Source of the DNA: Nostoc sp. 'Peltigera membranacea cyanobiont' N6
Lineage (GTDB): Bacteria > Cyanobacteriota > Cyanobacteriia > Cyanobacteriales > Nostocaceae
DNA length: 64,000 nucleotides
NCBI RefSeq assembly: GCF_002949735.1
Contig: NZ_CP026681.1
Span: 6,510,501 to 6,574,500 of the forward strand
Direction: 5' to 3'
Shown here piece after piece: positions 36,126 to 45,194 of the stretch (positions within the stretch are counted from its first letter, which is position 1; each line of letters starts with the position of its first letter). The position numbers and the translations under genes were made by a program. The notes beneath the pieces were generated by a model that saw only the letters and a list, made by a program, of their open reading frames with translations, did not search any database and was not told the DNA's origin.

Positions 36126-37181
36126 ATGACTAAGGGGCAGACCGTAGTTATGAAGAATTTGCTCAGATTTCTTCTCAGCATTCAGCTGAAACATTCTAAA
36201 TTTGTTCAGCAGGTTAATGGTTTTACCCTGATAGAACTTTTGATAGGCTTATTGCTGGCATTCCTAGTGATTACACCACTGCTAGGATTTATGATTAATA
36301 TTCTCAGTACAGATCAGAAGGAGCAAGCAAAGGCAAATTCTGAACAAGAAATCCAGTCAGCAATTGATTACATTGGCCGTGATTTACAACAAGCTGTCTA
36401 TATATATGATGGAACTGCACTGACTACCAATTCAAACACTACCGCAGCAAGCTCAGGAATTCAAAACCAAATACCCCCTGTTAAAAAAGCTGGTTTTTGT
36501 GATTCTTCTAGTACTACTGTTACTTGTAAACCCGTTTTAGTGTTTTGGAAACGCAAGTTTATCTCAAGTGTGATTACACCTTCTAGCACTACAACAAGCA
36601 AAGATGATACTTTTGTTTACTCATTAGTTGCCTATTATTTAATCAAAGATATTAGCACCAGTACTAGCACCACTTGGTCAAAAGCAGCTCGCATTGCCAG
36701 ATTTGAAATTAGTGATGGAGTTCTTGCTACTAGCGGTAGTCCTAATTGTAATACTACTGACTATCCTAATGACTCATATATTGATACCAGCCACTGCCCC
36801 GATCCAGGTTTTCAGCGTTTTAACCTGAATCTACCAGGTGCTGTCGGTATAAATCAGCAAATGAATTCATGGAAAACAGCTTCGTCAGTTTACACTCAAA
36901 CACCTTTCGTACTAGTTGATTTTATCGATCAAACCTCTATCCCAACAAGTACAGCAGATCCATTATATCCTCAGTGCCCCACTGGAGTACTTAGCAAGGG
37001 TAGTTTTATGGGCTTTTATGCTTGCGTTGATGTTGCCAACACAACAGCACAGGTGTTTTTACGAGGTAATGCCCTAGCTCGATTGCAAAATAACAATTTT
37101 GATTACTCTTCAAATAACCAAACCTACTTTCCAACAGCAAGCGTCCGCGTCCAAGGACGTGGGTATTTATTTACTAGATGA
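36126..37181 (+). CDS. hpsC: Type IV pilin-like protein (pseudopilin HpsC)
   Basis: 351 residues with VNGFTLIELLIGLLLAFLVI at about 31-50 (cleavage after Gly32, Glu37 at mature position 5). The size and the Thr/Ser/Asn-rich C-terminal domain resemble large minor pseudopilins of the PilW/GspJ kind. ATG 36150 is a second possible start. Its TGA overlaps the next gene's ATG by 4 bp, so the two are translationally coupled. Confidence 0.8.
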   Translation: MTKGQTVVMKNLLRFLLSIQLKHSKFVQQVNGFTLIELLIGLLLAFLVITPLLGFMINILSTDQKEQAKANSEQEIQSAIDYIGRDLQQAVYIYDGTALTTNSNTTAASSGIQNQIPPVKKAGFCDSSSTTVTCKPVLVFWKRKFISSVITPSSTTTSKDDTFVYSLVAYYLIKDISTSTSTTWSKAARIARFEISDGVLATSGSPNCNTTDYPNDSYIDTSHCPDPGFQRFNLNLPGAVGINQQMNSWKTASSVYTQTPFVLVDFIDQTSIPTSTADPLYPQCPTGVLSKGSFMGFYACVDVANTTAQVFLRGNALARLQNNNFDYSSNNQTYFPTASVRVQGRGYLFTR

Positions 37182-37909
37182 ACTTGACAATAGACAGCAC
37201 AATTAATGGTGAGGTTATGATGGGCAACTTAACTTTCAAGTTATTCCATACTAAGATGTGTAATCAAGACACCAAGCAGCGATTTTATCCTCAACATGAT
37301 GCTGGTTTTACCTTAATAGAAATGCTTGTAGTGGTTCTAATAATTGGAATTTTATCAGCGATCGCAGTTCCTAGCTGGTTTTCCTTTGTGAACCGACAAC
37401 GCTTGAATAAAGCTCAAGATGCTGTTTTAGCCTCCATACAGCAAGCACAGCAAACAGCTAAAAAGACCAAACTTAGCTATAGTGTCAGTTTTACAACTAA
37501 TAGCACCAATGTAATAAAAGTTGCTGTTTATCCTAGCAGTTCTTCTGGTATTGCCTTAACTGACAATAGCTGGCAAAGCTTGGGCGGAGATTTGCAAATT
37601 CCAGCAGGCTCAGTGGTATTGAGTACTAACATTGCTACTCCAAACACAATTGGCACTACAATATCCGACACTAAATCTACACCATACGCTTCTACTCAAC
37701 CACACACTATTACCTTTGACTATCTCGGTACTCTACCAAATGCCAACTTTGGTACAATCGCGTCAGGTTCAACAGATGCACCAGGTTTAAAAATTGTGCT
37801 GGCTTCTGCTGGAAGTTCTGTATCATCCTCTAATAGCTTAAAACGATGCCTCATTGTCGATACTCTCTTGGGTGCAACTTTTAAGAAAAAAGATGGTGAC
37901 TGCAATTAA
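37178..37909 (+). CDS. hpsD: Type IV pilin-like protein (pseudopilin HpsD)
   Basis: 243 residues. A long leader (43 residues) precedes GFTLIEMLVVVLIIGILSAI, with Glu48 at mature position 5. The C-terminal half has the GspH/FimT look (QDAVLASIQQAQQTAKKTKL after the helix, then a beta-rich domain). It ends with two Cys in RCLIVDTLLGATFKKKDGDC, a disulfide-like pair also present at the end of HpsH. ATGA overlap with hpsC. Confidence 0.82.
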   Translation: MNLTIDSTINGEVMMGNLTFKLFHTKMCNQDTKQRFYPQHDAGFTLIEMLVVVLIIGILSAIAVPSWFSFVNRQRLNKAQDAVLASIQQAQQTAKKTKLSYSVSFTTNSTNVIKVAVYPSSSSGIALTDNSWQSLGGDLQIPAGSVVLSTNIATPNTIGTTISDTKSTPYASTQPHTITFDYLGTLPNANFGTIASGSTDAPGLKIVLASAGSSVSSSNSLKRCLIVDTLLGATFKKKDGDCN

Positions 37910-38132
37910 ATATTCACTTGTAGCAATAAAATAAAAAAGATACCTAAAAATACGGTATATAAAATGGCAAAATTGATAGCAAAATTGATAGATAAGTTGC
38001 AGTCTGCCCGATTTTACATATTTGACTGATTATTAACCACCAGGAATAATTTGTAATATTTTGTCGTATTTTCATTACTTGAGCATACTATAAAGAGCAT
38101 CACATCACACTTAGAAATATAATTTTAGAGCA

Positions 38133-39092
38133 ATGAACAATTGCCTTGACTTTACTGTAGCGATCCCAACTTACAACGGTGAAAGTCGTTTGCCGGAATT
38201 ACTAGAGCGACTACAAAAGCAACTTCACACAGAAAACTTATCTTGGGAAATTATAGTTGTAGACAATAACAGCACTGATAATACAGCTAAACTTGTTCAA
38301 GCCTATCAAAAAAATTGGCAATGTCCTTACCCTTTAAAATATTGCTTTGAAGCGCAACAGGGAGCAGCTTATGCCCGAAAAAAGGCAGTTGCAGAAGCTA
38401 AGGGTAGATTCATAGGTTTTCTAGATGATGACAACTACCCAGTATCAAATTGGGTATCCGCAGCTTATACTTTTGGTGAAAAGTATCCCCAGGCGGGAGC
38501 TTATGCTAGCCAAATTCACCCTGATTGGGAAGTAGAACCACCAGAAAACTTTCAGCGAATCGCTCCATTCTTGGCAATTACAGAGCGAGGTAATTTACCA
38601 CTATTATATGAAGCGTCCAAAAAATTACTACCTCCTTCAGCCGGTCTTGTTGTCCGTAAACAAGCATGGTTAGAAAGTGTCCCAGAAAAATCTATTCTAA
38701 CTGGGAGAGTTAAAGGCAATATGCTTTCCAGTGAAGACTTAGAAATGCTGTCTCATATCCAAAAATCAGGATGGGAAATTTGGTATAATCCAGAAATGGA
38801 AATTTCTCATAAAATTCCAATTTTTCGGTTACAAAAAGATTATTTAATTCCCTTCTTTAGAGGTATTGGACTTAGCCGTTATGTAACTAGAATGGTTAGT
38901 ATAAAACAGATATATAGACCAATTGCTCTTTTATCTTACACGATAAATGACCTGCGTAAAATTGCTTTGCATTTACTCAGATATCGAACTAAGCTCAAAC
39001 ATGATTTGGTACTTGCTTGTGAAATGGAGCTTTTCCTAAGTAGTTTGATTAGCCCTTTTTATCTTTGGAAAAACGGATACTTTAAAAAATAA
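38133..39092 (+). CDS. hpsE: Family 2 glycosyltransferase HpsE
   Basis: 319 residues of GT-A fold: VAIPTYNGESRLPELL for the nucleotide-binding start, IIVVDNNSTDNTAKLV, and FLDDDNYPVSNW carrying the metal-binding DxD. A C-terminal helical part (about 245-319) probably lies on the membrane. The donor and acceptor sugars cannot be read. It is clearly paralogous to the next gene (same order of motifs, PPENFxRIxxFLAI in both). It is separated from hpsD by 223 bp without a gene. Confidence 0.8.
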   Translation: MNNCLDFTVAIPTYNGESRLPELLERLQKQLHTENLSWEIIVVDNNSTDNTAKLVQAYQKNWQCPYPLKYCFEAQQGAAYARKKAVAEAKGRFIGFLDDDNYPVSNWVSAAYTFGEKYPQAGAYASQIHPDWEVEPPENFQRIAPFLAITERGNLPLLYEASKKLLPPSAGLVVRKQAWLESVPEKSILTGRVKGNMLSSEDLEMLSHIQKSGWEIWYNPEMEISHKIPIFRLQKDYLIPFFRGIGLSRYVTRMVSIKQIYRPIALLSYTINDLRKIALHLLRYRTKLKHDLVLACEMELFLSSLISPFYLWKNGYFKK

Positions 39093-39112
39093 ATTATCAA
39101 AAAACAGGTATT

Positions 39113-40093
39113 ATGACCCAATTAGCGGTTGAAAGTTTAGATATTAGCGTAGCTATCCCTGCATATAACGGAGCAACCCGTTTACCTAAAGTTTTGGATA
39201 AGCTATTAACCCAGATAGGAGTAGAAAAACTTAACTGGGAAATTATTATTGTGGATAATAATAGTTCGGATAACACATCTGAAATAATCCAGAATTACCA
39301 AAAAATATATAATGGCAACTGTCATTTAAGATATTTTTTAGAAACCGAACAAGGAGCTGCTTTTGCACGACTGCGGGCAGTCCGTGAAGCAAGAGGTGAG
39401 CTAATAGCGTTTTTAGATGATGATAACTTACCTGCTCCTGATTGGTTAGCTCAAGCATATAATTTTGGATTAGAGCATCCTCAAGCAGGTGCTTGGGGTG
39501 GACAGATTCATGGAGATTTTGAAGTAAAGCCACCAGAAAATTTTGAACGAATTCAAGCTTTTTTAGCTATCAGAGAACATGGCTCAAATCCACATTTATT
39601 TGATGCGGAGAATTTAAGACTTCCTCCCGGAGCGGCGCTTGTTGTCAGGAAACAAGTATGGTGTGAGAATGTACCACAACGTCCGACTTTAAGCGGAAAA
39701 TTACCTGGTATTTTGGTGCAGGGAGATGACTATGAACCATTACTTTATATACATTATGCAGGCTGGCAAATTTGGTATAACCCTACCATGCATACTTATC
39801 ATCAAATACCACATTGGCGACTGGAAAGAGATTATCTACTAACTTTGGCACGTGGCTGTGGATTGTGTATTTTTCAGCTGCGTTTGATAAATACGAAAAA
39901 TTGGCAAAAACCAATAGTTTTTGTGAAAACTATTTTAGGGAATTTACGTCGAGTATTACAACACCTTATTCAATATAGAGGGCAATTTAAAACTAATCTA
40001 ATTGCTCTTTTTGAGATTGAGTTTTACTTGGCTAGTATGATGAGTCCTATTTACTACTTAAAATGTAATTTAGGCAGAGGACTAAAAAATTAA
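39113..40093 (+). CDS. hpsF: Family 2 glycosyltransferase HpsF
   Basis: 326 residues, a paralogue of the preceding gene by tandem duplication: VAIPAYNGATRLPKVLDKLL, IIIVDNNSSDNTSEII, FLDDDNLPAPDW (DxD), then PPENFERIQAFLAI and LPPGAALVVRKQVW. It should add a sugar from a nucleotide donor to the growing polysaccharide on the cytoplasmic face. The gap to hpsE is 20 bp. Confidence 0.78.
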   Translation: MTQLAVESLDISVAIPAYNGATRLPKVLDKLLTQIGVEKLNWEIIIVDNNSSDNTSEIIQNYQKIYNGNCHLRYFLETEQGAAFARLRAVREARGELIAFLDDDNLPAPDWLAQAYNFGLEHPQAGAWGGQIHGDFEVKPPENFERIQAFLAIREHGSNPHLFDAENLRLPPGAALVVRKQVWCENVPQRPTLSGKLPGILVQGDDYEPLLYIHYAGWQIWYNPTMHTYHQIPHWRLERDYLLTLARGCGLCIFQLRLINTKNWQKPIVFVKTILGNLRRVLQHLIQYRGQFKTNLIALFEIEFYLASMMSPIYYLKCNLGRGLKN

Positions 40094-40108
40094 AGTAGCC
40101 TGTTACTA

Positions 40109-41101
40109 ATGATGGATTTTACTCCAAATTTACCCAAAATATCTGTAATTATACCTACTTATAATAGTGAAAAAACTATTAGCTACACAATTCAATCAGT
40201 TCTACATCAAACTTTTACTAACCTAGAACTAATTGTAATTAATGATGGTTCCCAAGATTCAACTTTAGAAGTTATCACACAAATCTCAGACTCACGAATA
40301 CAAGTCTTTTCCTATCCCAACGCTGGTGGAAACGTTAGCCGTAACAGAGGTCTACACCGTGCAGTTGGAGAATTTGTTAGTTTCTTGGATGCAGACGATC
40401 TGTGGACACGCGACAAACTTCAATCTCAATTAAAGGCTCTGCAAGAAAACGTTACAGCAAAAGTAGCTTACAGTTGGACTGATTATATTGATAAAAATGG
40501 TGAATTTATACTTTCAGGCAAACGTGTCAATGTTAATGGAAATGTCTATGAAAATTTGTTACTAAATAATTTTTTAGAGAATGGTTCCAATCCCTTGATC
40601 TGTAGAAAGTCTTTAATTACATTAGGTGGCTTTGACGAATCTTTAAGTGCAGCTCAGGATTGGGATATGTGGCTACGATTAGGTTCTAAGTTTGATTTTA
40701 TCTGCGTACCATCTGTACAAATATTATATCGTATAAGTGGTAATTCAGTTTCTTCAAATCTTCTCAGACAGGAAAAAGCCTGCTTGCAAGTGCTTAAGAG
40801 AGCCTATAAAGAAAAACCTTCTACACTTAAGAATAGTTGGAATATAAGCCTAGCCAATTTATACAAATACCTGACATGCAAAGCTTTACAGAAGCCATTT
40901 AATCGACAAAGAGGTTTAGCATCGGCTAGATTTTTGTGGAATTATTTTATTAACGATCCTTCAAGACTTAAAAATATAAATTTCACCTCCAAACTATTAT
41001 TGAAAATCATCATAATTCTTATAGTGCCCACCTTACTCTACAGCTTTACTAAGCAACGCGAAGTAAAAAGTCAAGAAACTCAAATATTGATCAACAGTTA
41101 G
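40109..41101 (+). CDS. hpsG: Family 2 glycosyltransferase HpsG
   Basis: 330 residues: ISVIIPTYNSEKTISYTIQS, LELIVINDGSQDSTLEVI and FLDADDLWTRDK (DxD), then DWDMWLRLGSKFDF, typical of WcaA-type transferases. A hydrophobic C-terminal segment (KIIIILIVPTLLYSF, near 300-315) suggests membrane attachment. It starts 15 bp after the previous stop. It is a different branch from HpsE/HpsF. Confidence 0.78.
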   Translation: MMDFTPNLPKISVIIPTYNSEKTISYTIQSVLHQTFTNLELIVINDGSQDSTLEVITQISDSRIQVFSYPNAGGNVSRNRGLHRAVGEFVSFLDADDLWTRDKLQSQLKALQENVTAKVAYSWTDYIDKNGEFILSGKRVNVNGNVYENLLLNNFLENGSNPLICRKSLITLGGFDESLSAAQDWDMWLRLGSKFDFICVPSVQILYRISGNSVSSNLLRQEKACLQVLKRAYKEKPSTLKNSWNISLANLYKYLTCKALQKPFNRQRGLASARFLWNYFINDPSRLKNINFTSKLLLKIIIILIVPTLLYSFTKQREVKSQETQILINS

Positions 41102-41128
41102 ATTACTGAAACAAGACTAGAAGACAAA

Positions 41129-41695
41129 ATGAATACACGGGTGCATTTTCCGTTTATAGTTAATGCAAAAAATGTTTTTAATAAGCACTCCAATAGTGGT
41201 TTTACTCTACCAGAAATTTTAGTGGTTGTTTTATTAATTGGTATATTAGCCACACTAGGAATACCCAATTGGCTAGCTTTTGTGGAGACTCGCCGCCTCA
41301 ACACTGCACAAAACCAAGTTTACCTTGCTATGCGCCAAGCCCAAAGCCAAGCCACCAAGGAAAAATTGACTTGGCAAGCCAGCTTTCGCGAGCAAAACAG
41401 CATAGTTCAATGGGCAGTTCATCCTGCTACAGTAAATCCATCTGGCGCTAACTGGAATGACTTAGATTCAAATGTGCGTTTAGATGCGGAAACGACCTTA
41501 CAAATTTCAAATGGCGTTAGGCAAATTAAATTTGATTACAGAGGTAATATTATTTCGCTACCTCGAAGTATAACCATTTCTAGCAAGTATGCTGGTAAGG
41601 CTAAACGCTGCGTCTATATTTCGACTATTTTAGGAGCAATGCGAATGGCAAAAGAACACCCTACAACCAACAACGAGGGTGATTATTGCTATTAA
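41129..41695 (+). CDS. hpsH: Type IV pilin-like protein (pseudopilin HpsH)
   Basis: 188 residues with SNSGFTLPEILVVVLLIGIL: cleavage after Gly24, Pro at mature position 4 and Glu at 5, the consensus of GspH/FimT-type pseudopilins. It closely resembles HpsD (GIPNWLAFVETRRLNTAQNQ against AVPSWFSFVNRQRLNKAQDA) and has the same C-terminal Cys pair (KRCVYISTILG...GDYCY). It lies among glycosyltransferase genes, 27 bp after hpsG. Confidence 0.82.
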   Translation: MNTRVHFPFIVNAKNVFNKHSNSGFTLPEILVVVLLIGILATLGIPNWLAFVETRRLNTAQNQVYLAMRQAQSQATKEKLTWQASFREQNSIVQWAVHPATVNPSGANWNDLDSNVRLDAETTLQISNGVRQIKFDYRGNIISLPRSITISSKYAGKAKRCVYISTILGAMRMAKEHPTTNNEGDYCY

Positions 41696-41727
41696 GATGT
41701 TTTTAGTTGAATCAAACAAGGTATTTT

Positions 41728-42369
41728 GTGCTGAACTTATCAGTAAAACCAAAACAGCACCTGATTATTTTTACTCGCTATCCAGAACCAGGTAAGACAA
41801 AAACTCGATTGATACCTGCTTTAGGAAATCTTGGTGCTGCCAATCTTCAACGGAAAATGACTGAACATACAATATTTCAAGTTCAAGAATTGCAAAAGAA
41901 AATTGCCATATCTATGGAAGTGCGGTTTGCAGGTGGCAATTTGCAACTTATGCAAGACTGGCTAGGATTGGATTTGGTTTATCAGTCTCAAGGTGAAGGG
42001 GATCTAGGTTCGCGGATGGCGCGATCGCTTTTCGATGCTTTTGAATCTGGTGCAGACAAAGTAATTATCATCGGTACAGATTGTCCTGGAGTGAATGCCC
42101 AGATTCTAACAACAGCTTTTGAGAAGTTACACAGCTTTGACCTCGTACTGGGTCCTGCGCTCGATGGTGGATATTATTTAATTGGTTTGTGCCAACCCAT
42201 ACCGGAGTTATTCGCTAACATCAAGTGGGGAACTGCTCAAGTATTCCAGAAAACCTTGGAAATCGCCCGGAAGATTAATTTATCACACGTTAACTTGTCG
42301 CCTTTAGCTGATATCGATCGACCGGAGGATCTGCCCATTTGGGAACAAGTCCTTATGGGAGAAATGTGA
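41728..42369 (+). CDS. DUF2064 / TIGR04282-type glycosyltransferase-like protein
   Basis: 213 residues. HLIIFTRYPEPGKTKTRLIP is the nucleotide-sugar-like start, followed by VIIIGTDCPGVNAQIL and VLGPALDGGYYLIGL, which define this family of small GT-A-like proteins. In other bacteria these proteins occur in polysaccharide or sugar-nucleotide clusters. By position it may be the gene called hpsI in Nostoc; I leave the symbol open. I prefer GTG 41728 (AAGG seven bases upstream) to TTG 41707. Confidence 0.75.
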   Translation: MLNLSVKPKQHLIIFTRYPEPGKTKTRLIPALGNLGAANLQRKMTEHTIFQVQELQKKIAISMEVRFAGGNLQLMQDWLGLDLVYQSQGEGDLGSRMARSLFDAFESGADKVIIIGTDCPGVNAQILTTAFEKLHSFDLVLGPALDGGYYLIGLCQPIPELFANIKWGTAQVFQKTLEIARKINLSHVNLSPLADIDRPEDLPIWEQVLMGEM

Positions 42370-42783
42370 GGATGAGGGAGATAGTAACTCAAATATTGTA
42401 CTTAGCTCTAGCGATTACAAATCGTACCTATAGAAACTAAGAGACTTCCGTGGACTAATGGAAAATTAAGATTTTGAAACCCGCATAGGCAGATTTTGTC
42501 TGTATAGTCGAGACTTCCAAGCGATCGCTGCAAGATGTTACATATTCAATGAGTCGTATTCTACATCTCTACATTAGGTTAGTATCTTAAAATACCAGGA
42601 ATTTCCTGAAGACACTGTACATCACAAATGTTACTGTGGCCTAGTTGAAAACCAAGAGGCAGATAGCCTTTGCCAGTATTGAATCTGCTTTGTGTTTCTA
42701 CACAACAGTCACGGTCATGGGCACAATATTCAAGTAACTTGAAATATGAAAATCACTCATATTCACCGCCAGTTTGAAAAATT
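42370..42783. other. Gene-free gap between the DUF2064 gene and hpsJ
   Basis: It contains a relative of the dispersed repeat 'AACCCGC..GGCAGATTTTGTCTGTATAG' near 42477-42518, which is also part of the element at 25170. A HIP1 site lies at 42522. Otherwise it is AT-rich with nothing that looks coding. A new promoter for hpsJ is likely because of the gap. Confidence 0.45.
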
Positions 42784-43626
42784 ATGGTTAACCGTTTTAC
42801 TTCCGTGAGTACTGCCCTCACAGTTAAGGTAGTTGGAATAATCTGCATATTGTCCTTTTTTGTGGACTTTTTGATTCTATTGTTACCCTTTCAACCGACC
42901 GATCGGGTATGGCAAATCAACTTGGCAACAGCGCTAGTCGATCGGGGAATTGTTCCTCTGGTAGGACTGGGGCTGCTATATGCTGCCTATTGGATAGAAA
43001 GCGCTGATGCAGGAAGCGATCGCCCCCAAGGGATCGATTTAAGATTTACCGCCGCCATCCTCTCAAGTATTTTAGGGTTGATGTTCTTGCTGATTTTTCC
43101 CCTGCACCTCAATAACGTCAATCAAGCTAAGACTCAAACACTTAACCGCATTACCCAAGAAGCAGATCAGGCAGAAACCCAACTGAACACTCGGTTATCG
43201 CAATTGCAAGCACAACTGAATACCGATCAAGGAAAAGCTCAACTAGAGCAACTGCGAAACCAAACCAAAACTCAGTTTAGTGAAATCCTCAAGGACGATC
43301 AAAAATATAAGCAAGCACTGGAAAGCTCTCAAATTCCCGCAAATATCAAAGAGTTACTGAAGAAGGCTAAAACAGATCCCCAAGCGCTTGACAAAGCTAT
43401 CGAACAACAAACAGATATTCAGACGCTGCGAGCTCAACAACTGAGCCAGGTTCGCCAGCGCAGAGACGAAGCACTGCAACAAGCTAAAGATACTGCTTGG
43501 AAGTCTGGGCTACGGATTGGGATTAGCAGTTTGCTGTTATCCATTGGTTACATTATCATCGGCTGGACAGGCTTAAGAGGTAGGGGTGCTGTACAAGGTG
43601 GTAAACCCAGAGCTACCGCCCGCTAA
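42784..43626 (+). CDS. hpsJ: HpsJ-family membrane protein
   Basis: 280 residues. Two to three N-terminal membrane segments (about 13-35, 55-70, 90-106), then a long charged coiled coil (about 110-230, QAETQLNTRLSQLQAQLNTD and similar), and a final membrane helix (about 236-258, GISSLLLSIGYIIIGW). This hairpin-like layout, with both ends in the membrane and a coil between, is that of HpsJ-like cyanobacterial proteins. It may organise the secretion complex; that is inference. It is 158 codons AT-poorer than the hpsA-C genes only by impression; no transfer signs otherwise. Confidence 0.7.
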   Translation: MVNRFTSVSTALTVKVVGIICILSFFVDFLILLLPFQPTDRVWQINLATALVDRGIVPLVGLGLLYAAYWIESADAGSDRPQGIDLRFTAAILSSILGLMFLLIFPLHLNNVNQAKTQTLNRITQEADQAETQLNTRLSQLQAQLNTDQGKAQLEQLRNQTKTQFSEILKDDQKYKQALESSQIPANIKELLKKAKTDPQALDKAIEQQTDIQTLRAQQLSQVRQRRDEALQQAKDTAWKSGLRIGISSLLLSIGYIIIGWTGLRGRGAVQGGKPRATAR

Positions 43627-43635
43627 TTCACTATT

Positions 43636-43688
43636 AGCATGGCAGTAGGACAGATCCAAAAATTATTGACGGCTTATACTGCCATGCT
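43636..43688 (+). promoter_or_regulatory. 12-bp perfect inverted repeat between hpsJ and a glycosyltransferase gene
   Basis: AGCATGGCAGTA (43636-43647) and TACTGCCATGCT (43677-43688) pair perfectly across a 29-nt loop. An outer TTAGC/GCTAA pair at 43634-43638 and 43698-43702 adds to the structure. It is followed by AATAAAAATAAAAATGC and not by a T-run, so it is a processing or attenuation structure at least as plausibly as a terminator. Confidence 0.55.
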
Positions 43689-43752
43689 CCTAGTAGCTAA
43701 TAAAAATAAAAATGCAATTATCACTGAGTAAAATCGCTATAAAACTTGGGTA

Positions 43753-44661
43753 ATGTTTTCAATTTACATACTGACATATAACGAAGAACTAGATATTGCT
43801 GCTTGTATTGAATCGGCTATGCTATCGGATGACATCATTGTTGTGGATTCATGCAGTAGCGATCGCACTATGGAAATCGCCAGTCGCTATCCCATCCGCG
43901 TCGTCCAACACGCTTTTGAAAGCCACGGCCGCCAGCGCTCCTGGATGTTAGAGTCTATCCCCCCGAAGCACGAATGGGTTTATATTCTCGAAGCTGATGA
44001 GCGGATGACACCAGAACTATTCGCGGAATGCGAAAAGGCAAGTCAGCATCCAGATTATATTGGTTACTACGTGGCTGAACGTGTCATGTTCATGAATCGT
44101 TGGATTCGCTACAGCACACAGTATCCCCGTTACCAAATGCGCCTCTTTCGCCACGGTAAAGTGTGGTTTACAGACTACGGTCATACTGAACGGGAAGTTT
44201 GTGAGGGTGCAACTAGCTTTTTAAAGGAAACATACCCCCATTACACTTGTAGTAAAGGTTTGAGCCGTTGGATTGACAAACATAACCGTTATTCTACAGA
44301 TGAAGCTCAAGAAACCCTGTATCAGCTAGAACAGGGAAACGTCAACTGGCAAGATTTATTCTTTGGCAAATCGGAAGTCGAAAAACGCCGCGCTCTAAAA
44401 GATTTATCTTTGCGTTTACCTGCTAGACCGTTGCTACGCTTTTTATATATGTATTTTATCTTAGGCGGCTGTTTAGATGGACACGCTGGACTTGCTTGGT
44501 GTACATTGCAGGCATTCTACGAATATCTGATTTTGCTCAAAGTCTGGGAAATGAAGTATCTACCACAACCTAATTTAGGCACAACAGCAATTCTTGCACA
44601 AGAAAGTACACAACAATTACAGAGTGCGGATTCGGAAACTACGCAAGTTGACGTAGCATAA
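43753..44661 (+). CDS. Family 2 glycosyltransferase (KdtX/WaaE-like)
   Basis: 302 residues: FSIYILTYNEELDIAACIES, DDIIVVDSCSSDRTMEIA and VYILEADERMTPEL (ExDE in place of the DxD) mark the lipopolysaccharide core-type GT2 branch. Then FMNRWIRYSTQYPRYQMRLF and GHTEREV follow. A hydrophobic segment near 230-250 may contact the membrane. It is the last plus-strand gene of the polysaccharide series and may be part of the hps pathway; the separation of 126 bp makes this likely but not certain. Confidence 0.8.
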   Translation: MFSIYILTYNEELDIAACIESAMLSDDIIVVDSCSSDRTMEIASRYPIRVVQHAFESHGRQRSWMLESIPPKHEWVYILEADERMTPELFAECEKASQHPDYIGYYVAERVMFMNRWIRYSTQYPRYQMRLFRHGKVWFTDYGHTEREVCEGATSFLKETYPHYTCSKGLSRWIDKHNRYSTDEAQETLYQLEQGNVNWQDLFFGKSEVEKRRALKDLSLRLPARPLLRFLYMYFILGGCLDGHAGLAWCTLQAFYEYLILLKVWEMKYLPQPNLGTTAILAQESTQQLQSADSETTQVDVA

Positions 44662-45194
44662 GACGACTTTAATTAGAAGGCTTCTCAGTAAAATCCACAG
44701 GCAGGGATCGGGTGGGTAGGCGATCGCAAAATCGGACTTTTTCCGAAATAGGGTAGCACAGCTAGCTGTACTACCCTAACGTGCTTTACATTTAAACAAA
44801 ACCACCATAATAAATTAATATTTTTAACAGACCATTTTCATAAAAGTCACTCCCGATCAAAAGTGAGTGACTGACCCAATAAAATAACTCCTCAGTTTAC
44901 CTGGTGGTACTTTCACAATCACGAGCAGCTTTTGATTGAGCGCGATAGATTAGTAATACCTCATGACTTGCAACAATCATTTACAAGTCTTATAAGGAAA
45001 AGTAACATCCTCTAAGAATAACCACCCGCCATCGGATTGGTTGATATCTATGTGTATGCTTGTAGGAAAATAGCTGATTTCCAGCAATAAGTACGTGTTT
45101 TTGCCGTAGCAGCCTGGCTGCTAGTATTTCGGATAGTTACTTGAAGCAACTTCTGCTGCAAGTAAGGCCTTTGCTATTTGACAAATTTGCTGGT
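44662..45194. other. 530-bp gap with a 26-nt palindrome and a hairpin upstream of the DUF502 gene
   Basis: GGGTAGCACAGCT and AGCTGTACTACCC (44751-44776) form a 26-nt palindrome with one mismatch and no loop. TAGCAGC/GCTGCTA (45105-45121) forms a hairpin about 75 bp ahead of the DUF502 start. No gene is seen in between. Confidence 0.5.
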
